A DNA stretch of 64,000 nucleotides from Pisolithus tinctorius (taxonomy: Eukaryota; Basidiomycota; Agaricomycetes; Boletales; Pisolithaceae). The notes beneath the pieces were generated by a model. The model was not told where the DNA came from. It saw nothing but the letters and a program-made list of their open reading frames with translations, and did no database searches. This document shows positions 45,351 through 57,131 of the stretch, piece after piece (position 1 is the first letter of the stretch; each line of letters opens with the position of its first letter). The position numbers and the translations under genes are program-made. The stretch is taken from the NCBI GenBank assembly GCA_024663395.1, contig JANFAH010000030.1, positions 248,001 through 312,000 on the forward strand, in the 5' to 3' direction.

Positions 45351-46417
45351 ATGTCCACAACACCTTTGGTGTGTGACACTGTGGAGGCTGAAAAGGCCTC
45401 CTTAAGAGAGCAGCTTGCAGCTGCATCAGCAGGGCTCATGGCTGAGGCGAAGTGTGCGCCTGACGACCGGGAGGACATGCGGGAGGAGAAGACGACATGG
45501 TTGAGGCGCTGGGAAGAGAAGACGGTAGGTGGTTCATATGGTGACCTGGCCGCGTGACGCTGACGAGCCCACAACAGGCAGTACTGATGCCTCTGGTCAA
45601 GCGAGGGAAGGCTCTCGGGGTGTCCATGCGGGTTGACGCAGAGGATGCTCCCGCACTGGCGGAGGCTGACGATTGGTATGAGCAGTGGACTGCGGAGGAG
45701 GCCGAAGCACGCGTGAAGGCAGAGCAAGACGTCCAGATGGGTGAGGAGACTGCGGCGGAGGTTGGTAACGAAGGCACAGGGCTGAAAATGTCCCATGTGG
45801 AGGTCCCTCAACCAGCTCGCAAGGTAAGTGAGTCTAAGCGGTTCGCAACGTCGTGGAAACCATGCGGATTTCCAGCGTTTGCAACAGACCATTGCGGAGA
45901 GCAAGGACGAGGCAGGACTGAGGGTCACGATCCCACCCGGGTCGGTTCTGCACAAGGTGCCATGCGCGAGGTGCTCGGTGAAGAACGCGGTGTGTTTCGG
46001 TCTGGAGGGTCGAACATGCGATGGCTGCATGTGTATGAAGCAGGGGTGCGAGAAGTCGACGAAGGCCGCAGGAAAGCGGGCGCAGGCCAGCGCATCGATT
46101 GGTAAGTGACGAGTGCGTTTCAACGCGACCGAGACTAATCCGCTGCAGCGCGATCCTTGAAGGCTCCTAAGGCCAGTCTGTCCAAGCGGGCTCACGACGA
46201 CGATGACAACGACATTGTGGAGGTGGTCGAGAGCAGAACCCGCGGGAAGGGCAAGACCTCTGGGCGCAGTGCGGTGAGCAACAAGACCATGACAGACCTC
46301 TCGCAGGCTCTCGCAATGGTAAGGGCCGAGGCGGTGGCCATGCATGCAGCCAACCTTTGGTTGCAGGTGCGCATCGAGCAGCTTGCAGAGGCGCTGGCAG
46401 AGCATGGGATCAAGTAG
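45351..46417 (+). CDS. Zn2Cys6-motif coiled-coil protein, four exons
   Basis: Exons 45351-45524, 45578-45823, 45876-46101 and 46149-46417 splice to 915 nt (304 aa) with GT-AG borders and no lesion; the last intron has a GACTAATCC branch-like site. Exon 1 is helical (VEAEKASLREQLAAA). Exon 3 holds CARCSVKNAVC, then CDGCMCMKQGC, giving the spacing C-x2-C-x6-C-x7-C-x2-C-x6-C, the fungal binuclear zinc-cluster pattern. A basic stretch and a C-terminal helix (LWLQVRIEQLAEALAEHG) follow. It may bind DNA, but no canonical regulator domain follows the cluster. It is downstream of, and antisense to, the E4 pol gene, so it may be element-borne. Confidence 0.7.
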
Positions 46418-46419
46418 GC

Positions 46420-47170
46420 CGTCGTGTAGTATGTATGTTTGTTTCCGCATCACCTGTCGTACCGGGATCATTCCGCGCCTTATGCGTGGGAAAACACATT
46501 GTTCTGGCCCGTTCTGTGTGGTTGCGAAGCAGGGTACCGCGAAAGATTTCTGTCCGCTCAGCATGGAACTGGCCCTGAATCGGCCGCGGTATGGTAGAGT
46601 GTGTGGGGTACCGCCTGACTTGTCTTCTTCGTGTGACTTTTGACTTCTCTCAACGGTAAGTCCTTGTGAAGCGATCTTGATGGTAGGATGTGATGGATTC
46701 TTGGAGAGGAAGCGAAGGGACTGTTTATTGGGTAGCTGGGATGGTCTTTGTGTATCAAATGTAAGGAGACGGAAGGAGATTTGAAAGAAAAGTAGATCAA
46801 GGGGCGCACGCTGACTGCGTGATCAAAGAGGAAATGCGCGGGGTGGTTGCGAGGATCCGCGGTATAGGGCGGCCGAGGACAGCATCAGCGAGACTAGTAA
46901 GAGCGATAGGAGAAACGTTGTTTTGGCTATATACTTATTCTGTGTTTTGTTATTTTTCTGGACGGTTTTGGACTTTTTGTAAGCGGTTTTTATGTTTTTT
47001 GAGCGAGGACTAGCTATCAGTAGGATCACCGGACGAAGCCCGGGGTGGAATAGAGGTCTCCGGACGAAACCCGGGGTAAAACAGATAAAAGGAAATGAAC
47101 TATGTCTGATATCAGGTGGATCAAGTGGTATGCTGGTCACCCCTGCGGGGGACTTTGGACGCTGACTGTC
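46420..47170. other. No gene recognised; likely 3' sequences of two units
   Basis: Holds the 3' flank of the Zn2Cys6 gene and the 3' end of E4. A duplicated CCGGACGAA(G/A)CCCGGGGT occurs at 47030-47080. I could not find a copy of the E4 5' LTR here. Confidence 0.4.
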
Positions 47171-47311
47171 CCCAGTCAGCATGGGAGAAGGAACGAGTGT
47201 AGTAGGAGAAGCTGCGGGGAGGCCGCGGAAAGAGGTACGGGTATCATGGGAGAAGAGGGTACAGGGGAATAGCACGATAGACAAACCATGGATACTGGAA
47301 AGGATGGATAG

Positions 47312-50300
47312 TCAGCTGTCCGCGGAGAAAGCCTCCACATCATCATCAGTGGGGTCATCCTCAGCCTCTTCAAGAAGGTGGTCTAGTTCTTCATCATCTA
47401 GCCCAGTAATGCGAGTCACGGTTGCGTGGGTTTGAGACCACGGGTGGTAGGGAAGTAAGCGGAATGCAGCGAAGCGGAGTTTGGAGATGGAGCCGTCCAA
47501 CTCGGCCAATAGGTACGAGCCCCCAGTGGTCCGACGAAGGACAACCATGGGACTGGTGTACCGCGGCTTTGTCTTCTGGTTCAGCTCTTTTTCTACGCGG
47601 GAGTTGCGAACAAGCACGAGGGTGCTGGGAGCGAAGTTATGGTCTTTAATGCGATGCTGAAAGGCGGTTTCGAACTGCTGGATAGACTGGAAGCGTGCGT
47701 GGAGGATGTTGCCGCGGACCTGGTCTAAGTCATCCTGACGCTTCTGTAACTGGCGCACTCGCCAAGCTATCAGTTCTGTGGTAGTCAGCGGTGTCACGTC
47801 ATCACGGGATAGGGGTAAGAGGAAGGTAGCTTCAACGAGGTCAAACGGGAACAGCGGTTCGACACCATGTACCATGAAATAAGGGGACAGACCTGTGGAT
47901 TTCAGAATGGTGACCCGCTCGGCCCAGAAGATGGAGTGCGCAACGGTGTGCCAGCGGCGATCATTGTTCTCGCAGCTCTTCATGATAGCCTCGCGAACAT
48001 CATAGTGGCGGCGCTCTACAATGCCGTTAGCCTGAGAGCTGTAAGGAGAGATACGGATGTGACGGATATGATATTGCGCAGCTAGGGCATCTAAAGCTTG
48101 GATGAACGTGGGACCATTGTCGGTGACAATCTCGGTGAGCGGGCCCCAGCGGCATAGGATATCCTCAAAGATGAAGGACGCGAGCACGGTACTATTTTCC
48201 GCACGCAACATGTGCCATTTGGGGTATGAGGTGAGCGTGCAATGAGCCTGTACTATGTAGCGGTAGCCGCCAGCTTTGGGCATCAGCATCGTGTCAATGT
48301 GAGCTTTATGAAACAGGCCCCCTATCATGGGTACAGTGGGGGGGATATGAAGCTTTTGCATCTGGCGGATCTGGCATTCGTGACAAGTGCAAACATACCA
48401 CTTCACATCCTCAACAAGAAGAGGCCACCAGAAGCGAAGGAGAAGGCGCGTGCAGACCGTGAAGACTCCCTTGTGTCCGAGGTTGTCATGCGCTTCTTTG
48501 ATGAGACGATACCGCTTGGATTCGTCGACGACTAGCTGGTGCCGTCCATGTGGTTCTCTACACCATAAGTTACCATCTAGGAGGAAGAAGTGGCTGGCCG
48601 AATTAAAGAAGGATGAGTACTGCGCATCAGTAAGGTCAGGAGGTCGCGAGGAATGCATGGAACATTTCTATCTTTGCTTCGCGTGCCCGAGCTTTCGTGG
48701 ACCGCGGAATGGCAGGGTCGTCTGGGGTATCGGAAGGGTTATTAGCATCAGCAGTCGCAGAGAATGCGAGATAGAAGGATGCAGGTGGCGGGAGGCTCGC
48801 CTGATGGTAAGCGGGTGGCGGTAGGGAATGGCGATCTTGACTGGAAAGTGACATAGGAGGCGGGCGGTCATTGACAACCTGTGTAGAGAAAGAGTAAAAA
48901 CGGTCCAGCCAATCCTCATGGTCGTCAACCTCGGGCGGATCGAGCTCCGACCGCAGACGGCAGGATAAGCCGTCAGGGCCGGCATGCTTGTCTGCAGGAA
49001 CATGGACGAGTTTGAACGAGAAGAGGAGGACGCCAGCGATCCAGCGATTGATCATCGCGTTAGGCTGGAGATCTGGGTTATTTATCATGCCCTTAATATA
49101 CTTTGCATCTACCTCCACAGTGAAGTTAGTGAGACTGAAGATGTATACGCGTACCACACGCAACGCACAGAAGAGACCGTACAACTCAAGCTTAGCCTGG
49201 GAGTAGCGGCTTTCCACTTCATTGAGGGTGATGGATCCGAAGCGACTTGGGTACCATCTGCCATCTTCGCCAAGCTGGTAGAGGATGTAGCCAACTGTGA
49301 TGACCGATGTGTCGACTGCTAGAACTACTTCGTGACCGCACTCGTAGTCGATTCTTCGGAGTGCGGGGGACTTTACAATTTCATCCTTGAGTCGTTGCAT
49401 GGCAGCGCGTTGCAGCTCGTCCCATGTGAATGGTATGTCTTTCTGTGTGAGCGCGACTAGCGGCCACGCGATCTTGGCGAAGTCTTTGATGAAGATGCGT
49501 AGCACACCGCAGACACCAAGGAAACCGCGAACCTGTGTCAGGTTGCGGCACTCGGGCCAGTCGCAGATCTTCTGCACTTTGCTTTCTTCAGGAATGCGAC
49601 CTTCAAAGGTGCACTTGTGGCCAACGATCACAGCGGACGGAGCGGCTAGCATGAACTTCTTTGCCGAGACGGTGGCTCCAACGTTCTGCAAACGCTGAAG
49701 GATACGGTTAATGACTATACAGTGATTCCAGATAAATTTCTGAATCCCAGGATTCTCCGGGATAGTCTCATAGGAGCTGTCTGCGCGCTGATAGCGGGTG
49801 GTCTCGGATTTCACGGGGACGTCATCTATGAAGGGTAGGGTATGATGTGGGATCTCATCCTGGAGAACAAATGCAGTATCTCCCTGGTATACCTGTACCA
49901 CATTCGCATGACCTTGCGGCAGAGTAGTAAGCCGATGTGGTCCGAGGGGGTACCGAAGGTGGTGAGGTCGCGGGAATCGATGTGGAGTGTGCGCTGGTCA
50001 TACCCGGAGTAGAGGTCCATCATCGCATACACTGCATATCCAGCAAAGGATTCTGCGAGATGTTCTACGAAGGGTGGAACAGACACATCGTGGATGGTCA
50101 CTGCATTCAGGGGCTGTAAGTCATGCACAAGGCGAAGAGACTTTCTGTCTTTCTTTACTACACAGAACCAGCGGGAGCAGTAAGCCACTGTAGAAGGTTC
50201 ATACATGCCAGACTTGATGCAATCTTTAATCATGTCTATGACCTGGGCATGTATCATGTTCAGGATAGGGATATTGCGGTGGACCCAAGGTGTGTGCGGA

Positions 50301-50911
50301 ATCGTAGGAATCTTTACTGGTGGGAAATACCGTTTGTCTAGGTGTCTGCGCTCTGTAATGTCCCAAGCGAATGCGAGCTCATGGACCGAAACGAGCCAAG
50401 TTATGAGTTTAAGTTCTTCTGGCCAAAGCCAATCTGCAGGATCAAGGTCAAGTTCCGCCGCCCATTTGGCAGTGAAGCGGACGCCAAGAGCGAAGTCTGG
50501 TGGATGGGTTGGAAGTGGTTGGAGACCAGCGAGTGGGTCGTCTGGCAGGCTGCGCACGATGCGGTATTCTTCCATCATCAGGGCAGGTACCGTCTGAACC
50601 TTCTTGGCAACTGGCTTGTAAACAAGGGTGCGAACCGCGGGATCTAGTCGATAAATGCTGCCGAATGCGGCTATAGCAGAGGGGTTTAGTATTGTCTGAG
50701 TGGAAGAGAGGAAAGTGAAAGCAGCCGAGGGTATTCCGGTGGGTATGTTCCACGGTACGGGTGCCGCAGGCGAAGAGAAGTTCGTCGAAGTGAAGGCTAG
50801 GGATGAGACAGTAGGACTGAGGAACGGATAACAGCGGCTAAATAGGAAACAGGATGTCTTAGTAGGCTCTCCCCGACCATTTGGTGGATCATCAATATTC
50901 AAAAACCCCAC
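47312..50911 (-). pseudogene. pol: E4 pol: RT, RNase H and integrase
   Basis: Entered by -1 shift at 50902-50908 (VGFLNIDDPPNGRGEP). RT: RWFCVVKKDRKSLRLVHDLQ, AVYAMMDLYSGYDQ, then after a 1-nt deletion near 49950 VYQGDTAFVLQDEIP and the active site PFIDDVPVKSE (Phe-Ile-Asp-Asp in place of Tyr-x-Asp-Asp). RNase H follows: VVLAVDTSVITVGYIL and KLELYGLFCALR. After a frame change near 48650, integrase (48658-47312): HDNLGHKG and CTCHECQ (HHCC zinc site), AHIDTMLM, VTDNGPTF and NGIVERRHYD (DDE). No chromodomain. Otherwise well preserved. Confidence 0.88.
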
Positions 50912-52171
50912 TCGACTATACTTTGGTGGCTATGGCAGTGCTTGCCGCACTTGCAGCGTGGACAGCCCTCGCGCCACGGGCACGTGGGCAAAGTGTACTC
51001 GTGGCCGTCGTTCGGATCACGGAGAGTGATCCGCTGTCCGCCGTCGGGATAATCGTTTGTTACCACACTCATGAGGCAAATGAACGGACATCCGAGGAGC
51101 ATGTCGAAGTTGGCATGTTCAATTACTTGAACCTGTAGCATGACTGGCCCAGCGCCGAAGTCGAGTTTCAGGTTCTCTAGTACGCCTACAGTAGTGTCTT
51201 TAGACATGTTAGCAGACATCATAGTCATGAGATGATCGCAGCGCAATGGAAGCCCGATCTTTTCCCAAATGCGCCTGGGCATGGCGACGATTTCCGAACC
51301 GGAATCTAGTACGCAGTTGATTGTGACATCAGTCCCGGGGACCTTGGCTTCGATGCAGTGGAGCGGCAGAGTGTGGTGAGCTACGATGGAGCCGTTGTCA
51401 CCGCGGATAACGCGGTCTCCGTATTCGCACGCGGTTCTTTGAGGATCGCGGCCGGTCAATTCATTCACTTGTACTCCTTCTTCATTGTCACTACGAACTA
51501 CCTCAATCTCGTTTGTGGTGATGCGTTTCGCCATGGTGATGTCTCTGAACTGTTTGCGAAACTCTGGGGCTACTGCAAATAATTCTTTGACTGGCATGGC
51601 AACGCTGGTTTCGAGTTGCTGGGTACGGTGTCTGTGTCAGAACAATTGCCGTGGGAACGGGGTCCTTGCGCACAGGCGTTGGAGCCGGATTAGTCGGAGG
51701 AACATATGGTTTCGTAGCGGTAGATGTTGGTGCAGGTGTGGAGGGCTTGGATGCCTGGCGAGCGGCACACGAACTTTGAACACCAGGGGAAATGATTTCC
51801 TCTTCAACAGTGGCTGCACGTGGGTCGACTCATGGAGGGTTGGCAGGACATGCCACGGGTCGAGCTGTGATTTCAACTCCGTCGAAGCGGGCTTTCTTTC
51901 CACGGGGAATGACTGCTCCCTTGTTACCTTTATCCGCTTGGTAGGTAGCCCAAGCTTGAGTGACATATGCTTGGAAGTCAGGGTCAGCTAAGTCTGCGAC
52001 AGGTTCATCGGCGTCTTGGACAGTGTTTAAGAAGGCAGAAGGCTGGATTTCCAACTGCACGTCAATTTCGGGATGAGCAACGCAGAAGAGGTTAGCGGTG
52101 CCTTGCGTGGCCGTGTTGCGCGGAGCGGCAGGAGTCGCAGCATGCGCGCTGGCCTGGTCTCTGTCAGCCAT
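50899..52171 (-). pseudogene. pro: E4 linker and protease
   Basis: Frame one (52171-51830, ALADPDFQAYVTQAWATYQA) ends in a TGA; reading resumes as VDPRAATVEEEIISPGVQ. The main ORF 51597-50899 has the retropepsin motif CVLDSGSEIVAMPRRIW and the C-terminal block FDMLLGCPF. It ends in a Cys/His cluster (CPRCKCGKHCHSHQS) and VEWGF-TGA at 50899-50901. The seven bases before the stop are GGGTTTT, and the -1 frame is pol. Confidence 0.8.
50902..50908 (-). promoter_or_regulatory. -1 frameshift slippery site of E4 (GGGTTTT)
   Basis: Minus strand G-GGT-TTT followed directly by TGA in the protease frame. The heptamer fits X-XXY-YYZ in the right phase, and the -1 frame opens into pol at once. Confidence 0.65.
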
Positions 52172-52226
52172 GACGTGGTCAACAGCCTCTCTCAGTGAGT
52201 TACATTCAGGGAAACGTGGAATTCAG

Positions 52227-53641
52227 CTCCCGTCCGCCAGATAGAGACGGTTGTCTGTACCTCTCGTGATCTTACCGGCGTGGATATAAACTTCAACGAG
52301 TGCGCACATCCTTGTCCAGTGGTTGGGGTCTGCACAGAAGCCGCAGCCGGGTCTGCATTGCTACGGCGGAGGCTGCATCTGGAAGTTGTATTCCTGTTTA
52401 ACGACAGTACCAGCAGGTGGCACTTGTGGCATGTAAGCCGACGAGGGAGGTGCAGCTGGCAAGGCCACGGTACCCATTGTCGGTACCGCGCTACGAAGAG
52501 TGGATCCTGTCAGAAGGAACTTGGTGGCTTTGACGACTTCTGCGAGCGGGTATGGATCGTCAGGGTGGAGGTCGGTGCAGACTATAGAGAGTCGATGACG
52601 AATACGATCTGCGATGGCCCTCGGGAAGCCATTCAGGAACATGGAATCCCGTTCCGTCTCTGCAAGCTTTTTAGTTTTAATGAGCAGGGCAGAAATCTTA
52701 GCGAATTTCCGCTGGTATTCTCTGAGGTCATCCTGGTTCCGCATAGGCTTGGACTGATATTCTTCGACAAGGTACTGCAAGTCTGCATGGCAGTAGCAGT
52801 TGTCACCCTCGCAGCCAGGGTACAAACCCTTAACAGCTACTACGAAGGCATCCCAGTCGTCGGCCGCGGGAGCGGCTTCCGGAAGCGTTTGCCAGACCTT
52901 GGCTTCTTCGAGGTCAGCGTAGCGGATTGTGGCTTTGATCTTGCCACGGTCATCAAGAGCAGCGAGAGTACCGAGGAAGTTGATGTCTTCGAGGTAGCGC
53001 GGAAGCTGCGTGGGAGAATCTCCGCTAAATTTAGGTGAGTTTTGTGTTCTGCGGAGCAGCATCTGAAACTGAGGATTAGCCATTGGTGGGTTAACCTGTG
53101 GTGGCGGTGCCGGATTGGTAACGGGTGGAATGGGTATTGGTTGCAGGTGCGAAGCGGTTGGTATAGTGCACGAGCGAGTGGGCAGAAGTGTTGGCGGGTT
53201 ACTAATTGGCTGATGGGTGGTCTGCAACCGAGTGAGTGGTCGCGGCAGTGTGGCGGATGGAGCTGGGAGTCTGGGTATAGATTCGGAGGCATCAAAGAGA
53301 CGGGAAAAAGAGGGCGTCGGTGATGATGAATCAGATGATGTGACAGGTGTTAAAGGTGATGGCGGGGTTTCGGGCCTTCGGGGAGTCGAGTGGATAAAGC
53401 CACTGGGAAAATCAGGGGCAGTGAGATCTAGGTGATCCAATGCGACGGATATCTGATCTGCCGAGATATCAGGAGGAGTGATCGCAGGTAGTACCCACAG
53501 AATGTCAGCGGGTAATTGTGCGTGGTCCAGTGTTACGGGTGAAACAGGGCAGAAAATGTTGGAGTCTTCTGACAGGTTCAGATTGCGAAAGTGCAGGCAT
53601 AAATTTTCTAGTTCGGTGTGTTCAGCGGTGCGCCTGAGCAA
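52227..53641 (-). pseudogene. gag: E4 Gag with zinc knuckle after a TAG
   Basis: The open frame runs from 53641 to 52361. A Pro/Ser/Thr-rich leader is followed by PKFSGDSPTQLPRYLEDI, then WDAFVVAVKGLYPGCEGD and DLREYQRKFAKISALLIK, a retrotransposon capsid-like fold. A more typical start may be ATG 53083 (MANPQFQMLLRR). After TAG (52361-52363) the same frame continues and encodes CGFCADPNHWTRMC, a C-x2-C-x4-H-x4-C knuckle, then a TGA near 52227. So the knuckle requires readthrough, or the TAG is a C-to-T change of CAG. Confidence 0.8.
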
Positions 53642-53990
53642 CCTTCTGGAAGCGACAGCAGAATCCCTTGTGGTGGGCTCCAGTTGTAGGAAAAGTCCAA
53701 GTAGCTGTATAATACGAGCTAGATGGCTTAGATAACAACAATAATAAATGAAGGGAATGAATCGTTCGTCCCAAGGGATTCTGGACTGTCGAGAGTAGAA
53801 GGAGAGACCCAGCGCTTTGTAGCGGTAGTGTTTCGTGACGTGCGTGGCGTGGTCCGCGGAGTAGTACTGGCAATGCGAGCGGTGCGAGCGGTATACGTAG
53901 TTCGTGCACGGTGGAATGCGAGATGTGCGGTGTAGACAAAGTGGAAAGGAAACTCATGGTGACCTTCCGAGTGCCAAAAGGTCCCATTCT

Positions 53991-54341
53991 GTACCTAAGT
54001 ACAGGGCTTTATAGTCCGGACAAACCCGGAACCTAAGTAAGACAGGGTACAGTAAGGGAAAGCCGCGCGACAGCACGTACACAGAAGACAGGCCAAAACA
54101 GAGGCTGAGGGTATACTACAAGCACTAAAGGAATAGAGGCCGTGATAAGAGAAAGAGTCCGAGGAAAAACAACAACCGGAGCACAGCAGCTGCGGGTATA
54201 GCATTGCGCAAGAGGGGGCGTGGGCGTGGGAAGGTAGCGCGCGAACAATGGTGAACGCAAGAGGGGAGCAGACGTAACAGTAGTCACAGAACGGTTAATG
54301 ATAGGGGCTTACGTGTCCAGGGAATGCGGATTCCTCACACC
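53991..54341 (-). repeat. Putative 5' LTR of E4
   Basis: Plus-strand ends TGTACCTAAG and GATTCCTCACA, about 350 bp, between E4 gag leader and the broken E3 integrase. Without a partner LTR the inner border is uncertain. Confidence 0.4.
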
Positions 54342-57131
54342 GGGACACCGTGTTTTGAGAAGACATGGAGTAGAAAGAGCTTAGCAAGCTTGGGGGAGGT
54401 AATAGTGTCATGGGTGGGTATGAACACAGCCTGCTTGGATAGTCGGTCCATGACCACCGGACACCGGTAGGTGCTCAATGAAATCCATAGAAATGGAATT
54501 CCATGGCTTTTCCGGTATCAGCAGTTGTTTCAGGGTGCCATATGGTTGGTGTCTGGGTGTTTTGGCTCTCATGCACATAGTGCAGGACCTCACATACTCT
54601 TTGACAAAGGTGCAGACACCGGGCCAGGCGTACTCTCGCTGGATCAGTTCCAATGTCTGATTCTGGCCGAAGTGTCCTGACAGCGGGTGATCATGCTTGT
54701 ACCAAAGGACCTTGAGCCGAAGGACATTGGCATCTGGTACATAGATCTGGTTATCAAGGCGCAGCAGACCAGTGCTATTGACCGACCACCGGGGATCAGA
54801 GGTGTCTGTGAGTCGGTGTTGGGATAGTGGGTCTGAGGATAGTGCAGCAAGTATTTCATTGTGGAGTTGCTCTACGTCCATTAGAAGGCTGGCACGTAGT
54901 ACAGGGTACTCCAAGCATGTGGTGTGGAGAGCCGAGACCAACTGCTCTTGCATGAACACTGGTCGGAGGTTGTGGGGGTTTGCCTGGGCATAGCCCCTAT
55001 CCCCCTCTTTGGGATAGATGTCCCATCATCTAGTGAGAGCATCAGGCTTGGCACCGAGCTTACCCGGGTGGAAATGGATGACGAGGTTGAACTGTGACAA
55101 GTACTCGGACCACTGGGCTTGCCAGCATGTGAGTACCTTAGAGGTCGAGAAGTACTCTAGGTTCTTGTGGTCGGTGACCACATCAATGGGTAGAGGGGCA
55201 CCCTCCAAGTAGTGTCTCCAGGCCTGGAAGGCTTCAAAGATAGCAAGCAGCTCCTTATCGTGGGTGTCATAGCTGAGCTCTGGCACAGACAGTGTCTGGG
55301 AGTAAAAGGTGACTGGGTGAATTTGGTTGTCTTCACCAGTAATGGACAGTATGCCGGCGATGGCATAGTCTGATGCATCAGTTTCCACTGTGAGTTGAGC
55401 GCTGGGGACGAAGTGAGTAAGGATAGGAGCAGTGGAGAAAGCTTCTTTGAGCTTATTGAAGGCCGACTGGCACTCCTTGGAGAAGTTCCAGGGTATGTTT
55501 TTTCGCATAAGGCAGGTCAAGGGGATGATGATGTCCGAGTAGTTGTAGATGAAGTGTCAATAGAAGTTGGCGAAGCCTAGGAAGGACTGAATGTCCTTGA
55601 CCTTCCAGGGTTTGGGCCAGTTGCAGACAGCTTTGATCTTTTCGCCGGACATGCTGAGGCCAGTCAGCAAAAGGCAGTAGCCTAGGTATTCTACTGACTC
55701 AGAATGGAACTCACATTTTTCTGGTTTGGCATACTGGCCATGCTTCCAGAGTCAGCACAGAACCTCTTTAACATGTTGCTGGTGTGAGTCCTCATCATTG
55801 GAGTAGATGAGTATGTCATCCAGGTAGACCATGACGCATACATCTAGGAGGTCAGTGAACACTGTGTTTACGAAGTGTTGGAATGCCACTGGGGCATTGG
55901 ATAGACCGAAGGGCATGACAAGCCACTCAAAGGACCCATACCAAGTGCGGAACACGGTCTTCCACTCATCACCATCGGCAATCCGGACTAGGTGATACAC
56001 ATGCCTGAGGTCGATTTTGGTGTAGACCTTGGCCCGGGATGGCGAGTCCAGGAGGTCAGTGATGAGGGGGAGTGGGTACCGGTCCTTTTTGGTGATCTTG
56101 TTCAAGCCCCAGAAGTCAACACAAAGCTGAAGGGAGCCTTCCTTCTTCTTGACAAAGAGGACTGGTGCTCTGTGGGGGGAAGAGGTCAGTTGGATGAACC
56201 CGGTGGTCAGATGCTTGTCTAGGAAGGCCCGGAGAGCTTCAAGCTCTACCGGTGACAGGGAGTAGATAGGGCCGAGGGGTGGTGATGAGTCTCCTTCCAG
56301 CTCAATCTTAAGATCGTGTTCTCGGTGGGGTGCTAGGGTAGTGGCTTTGGATTTACTGAACATGTTGGTGTACTCATGGTACTCTGGTGGAATGCCAGAG
56401 AGGTTCAGTGCATCTTCTACTTTTGAAGACCGAAGAGAGGTGAGGGCTGAGGGATGAAGCTGGAGGCTGAACTGAGAAGACCCTTCAAGTTTACATGCCC
56501 AGACATAGGCCGCAGCATTGATGAAGGTGATAGGTGGGCAAGTCAAGCCCAGTGCAACTGGTTTCTCTAATTGCGGGGTCAGATGCTCATTGGAGCCGAG
56601 GGTGGTTGTGCCGGGAGCCGAAGGCTCGGGGTCAGGGGGTGATGTCGGGGGGTCTGGCACTCGTTGTACAGGCGTCTGGAATCTAATACTGCTCGAGACC
56701 CAGTCAATCGACGGATTGTGTTGGGTGAGCCAGTTGTATCCTAAGACTGCCTTGCACTCGGAGTCCAGTGGTGTTGCATAGAGGGTGACCAGGGTTGCAT
56801 CACCAGAGGGAAAAACGAAGATGAGATCTGCTGCCTGGGTGATGACCGAGTTGGAGGTGCCATCAAACAGCTGAAGCTGGACCGGTGGGATGGAGTAAAG
56901 GGGAACAGAGATTCTAATTGCAAATTTTGTATCTATAAAACAGTGTGTAGAGCCAGAGTCGACGAGTACCAGGAATGCCAGCTCGTCATAGGATGCTAGA
57001 GAAATGGTAGGCATAAGACTATTCGGGTTGCAAAGAGCAGATGCATTGAGCTTAACCTCCGAGAGCACACCACTGGAGTCAACGTGGTCCTCGGGGTGTG
57101 CAAGGTTCTGAGGACTGCTGACTATTTTTTT
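54342..57131 (-). pseudogene. pol: E3 pol: protease, RT, RNase H, part of integrase
   Basis: Protease VLVDSGSTHCFIDTKF (intact D-S-G). [49 protein letters not shown]. After a stop near 55752 and an indel, RNase H (55520-55026): LTVETDASDYAIAGILS and HDKELLAIFEAF. Then integrase (54959 on): HKYDHPLSGHFGQNQT-like zinc region (HDHPLSGHFGQ, CTMCMRAK), FIEHLP, and after a frame change [20 protein letters not shown] to SKHGVP. It breaks off before the second catalytic Asp. Not functional. Confidence 0.85.

Larger units (their letters stand above)
47171..54341 (-). mobile_element. Ty3/gypsy retrotransposon E4 (FIDD lineage)
   Basis: Order in the minus direction: putative 5' LTR, gag, zinc knuckle, protease, RT, RNase H, integrase without chromodomain. 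The right border is where E3 integrase sequence stops, at about 54341, where the minus strand begins TGTGAGGAATCC. A 3' LTR was not found on the left, so that border is approximate. Lesions: a TAG before the knuckle, a TGA in the linker, a 1-nt loss near 49950 and a shift near 48650. Confidence 0.8.

Noticed and set aside
45329..46564. 411-codon minus-strand ORF
   Set aside because: It is antisense to the spliced Zn2Cys6-motif gene, with no motif of its own; the long opening comes from the GC-rich complementary frame.
46600..47170. 3' LTR of E4
   Set aside because: No part matches the putative 5' LTR at 53991-54341 beyond a short CCGGAC-AAACCCGG similarity.
52280..53038. 252-codon plus-strand ORF opposite E4 gag
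   Set aside because: It overlaps a clear Gag frame on the other strand, lacks motifs, and is a composition shadow.
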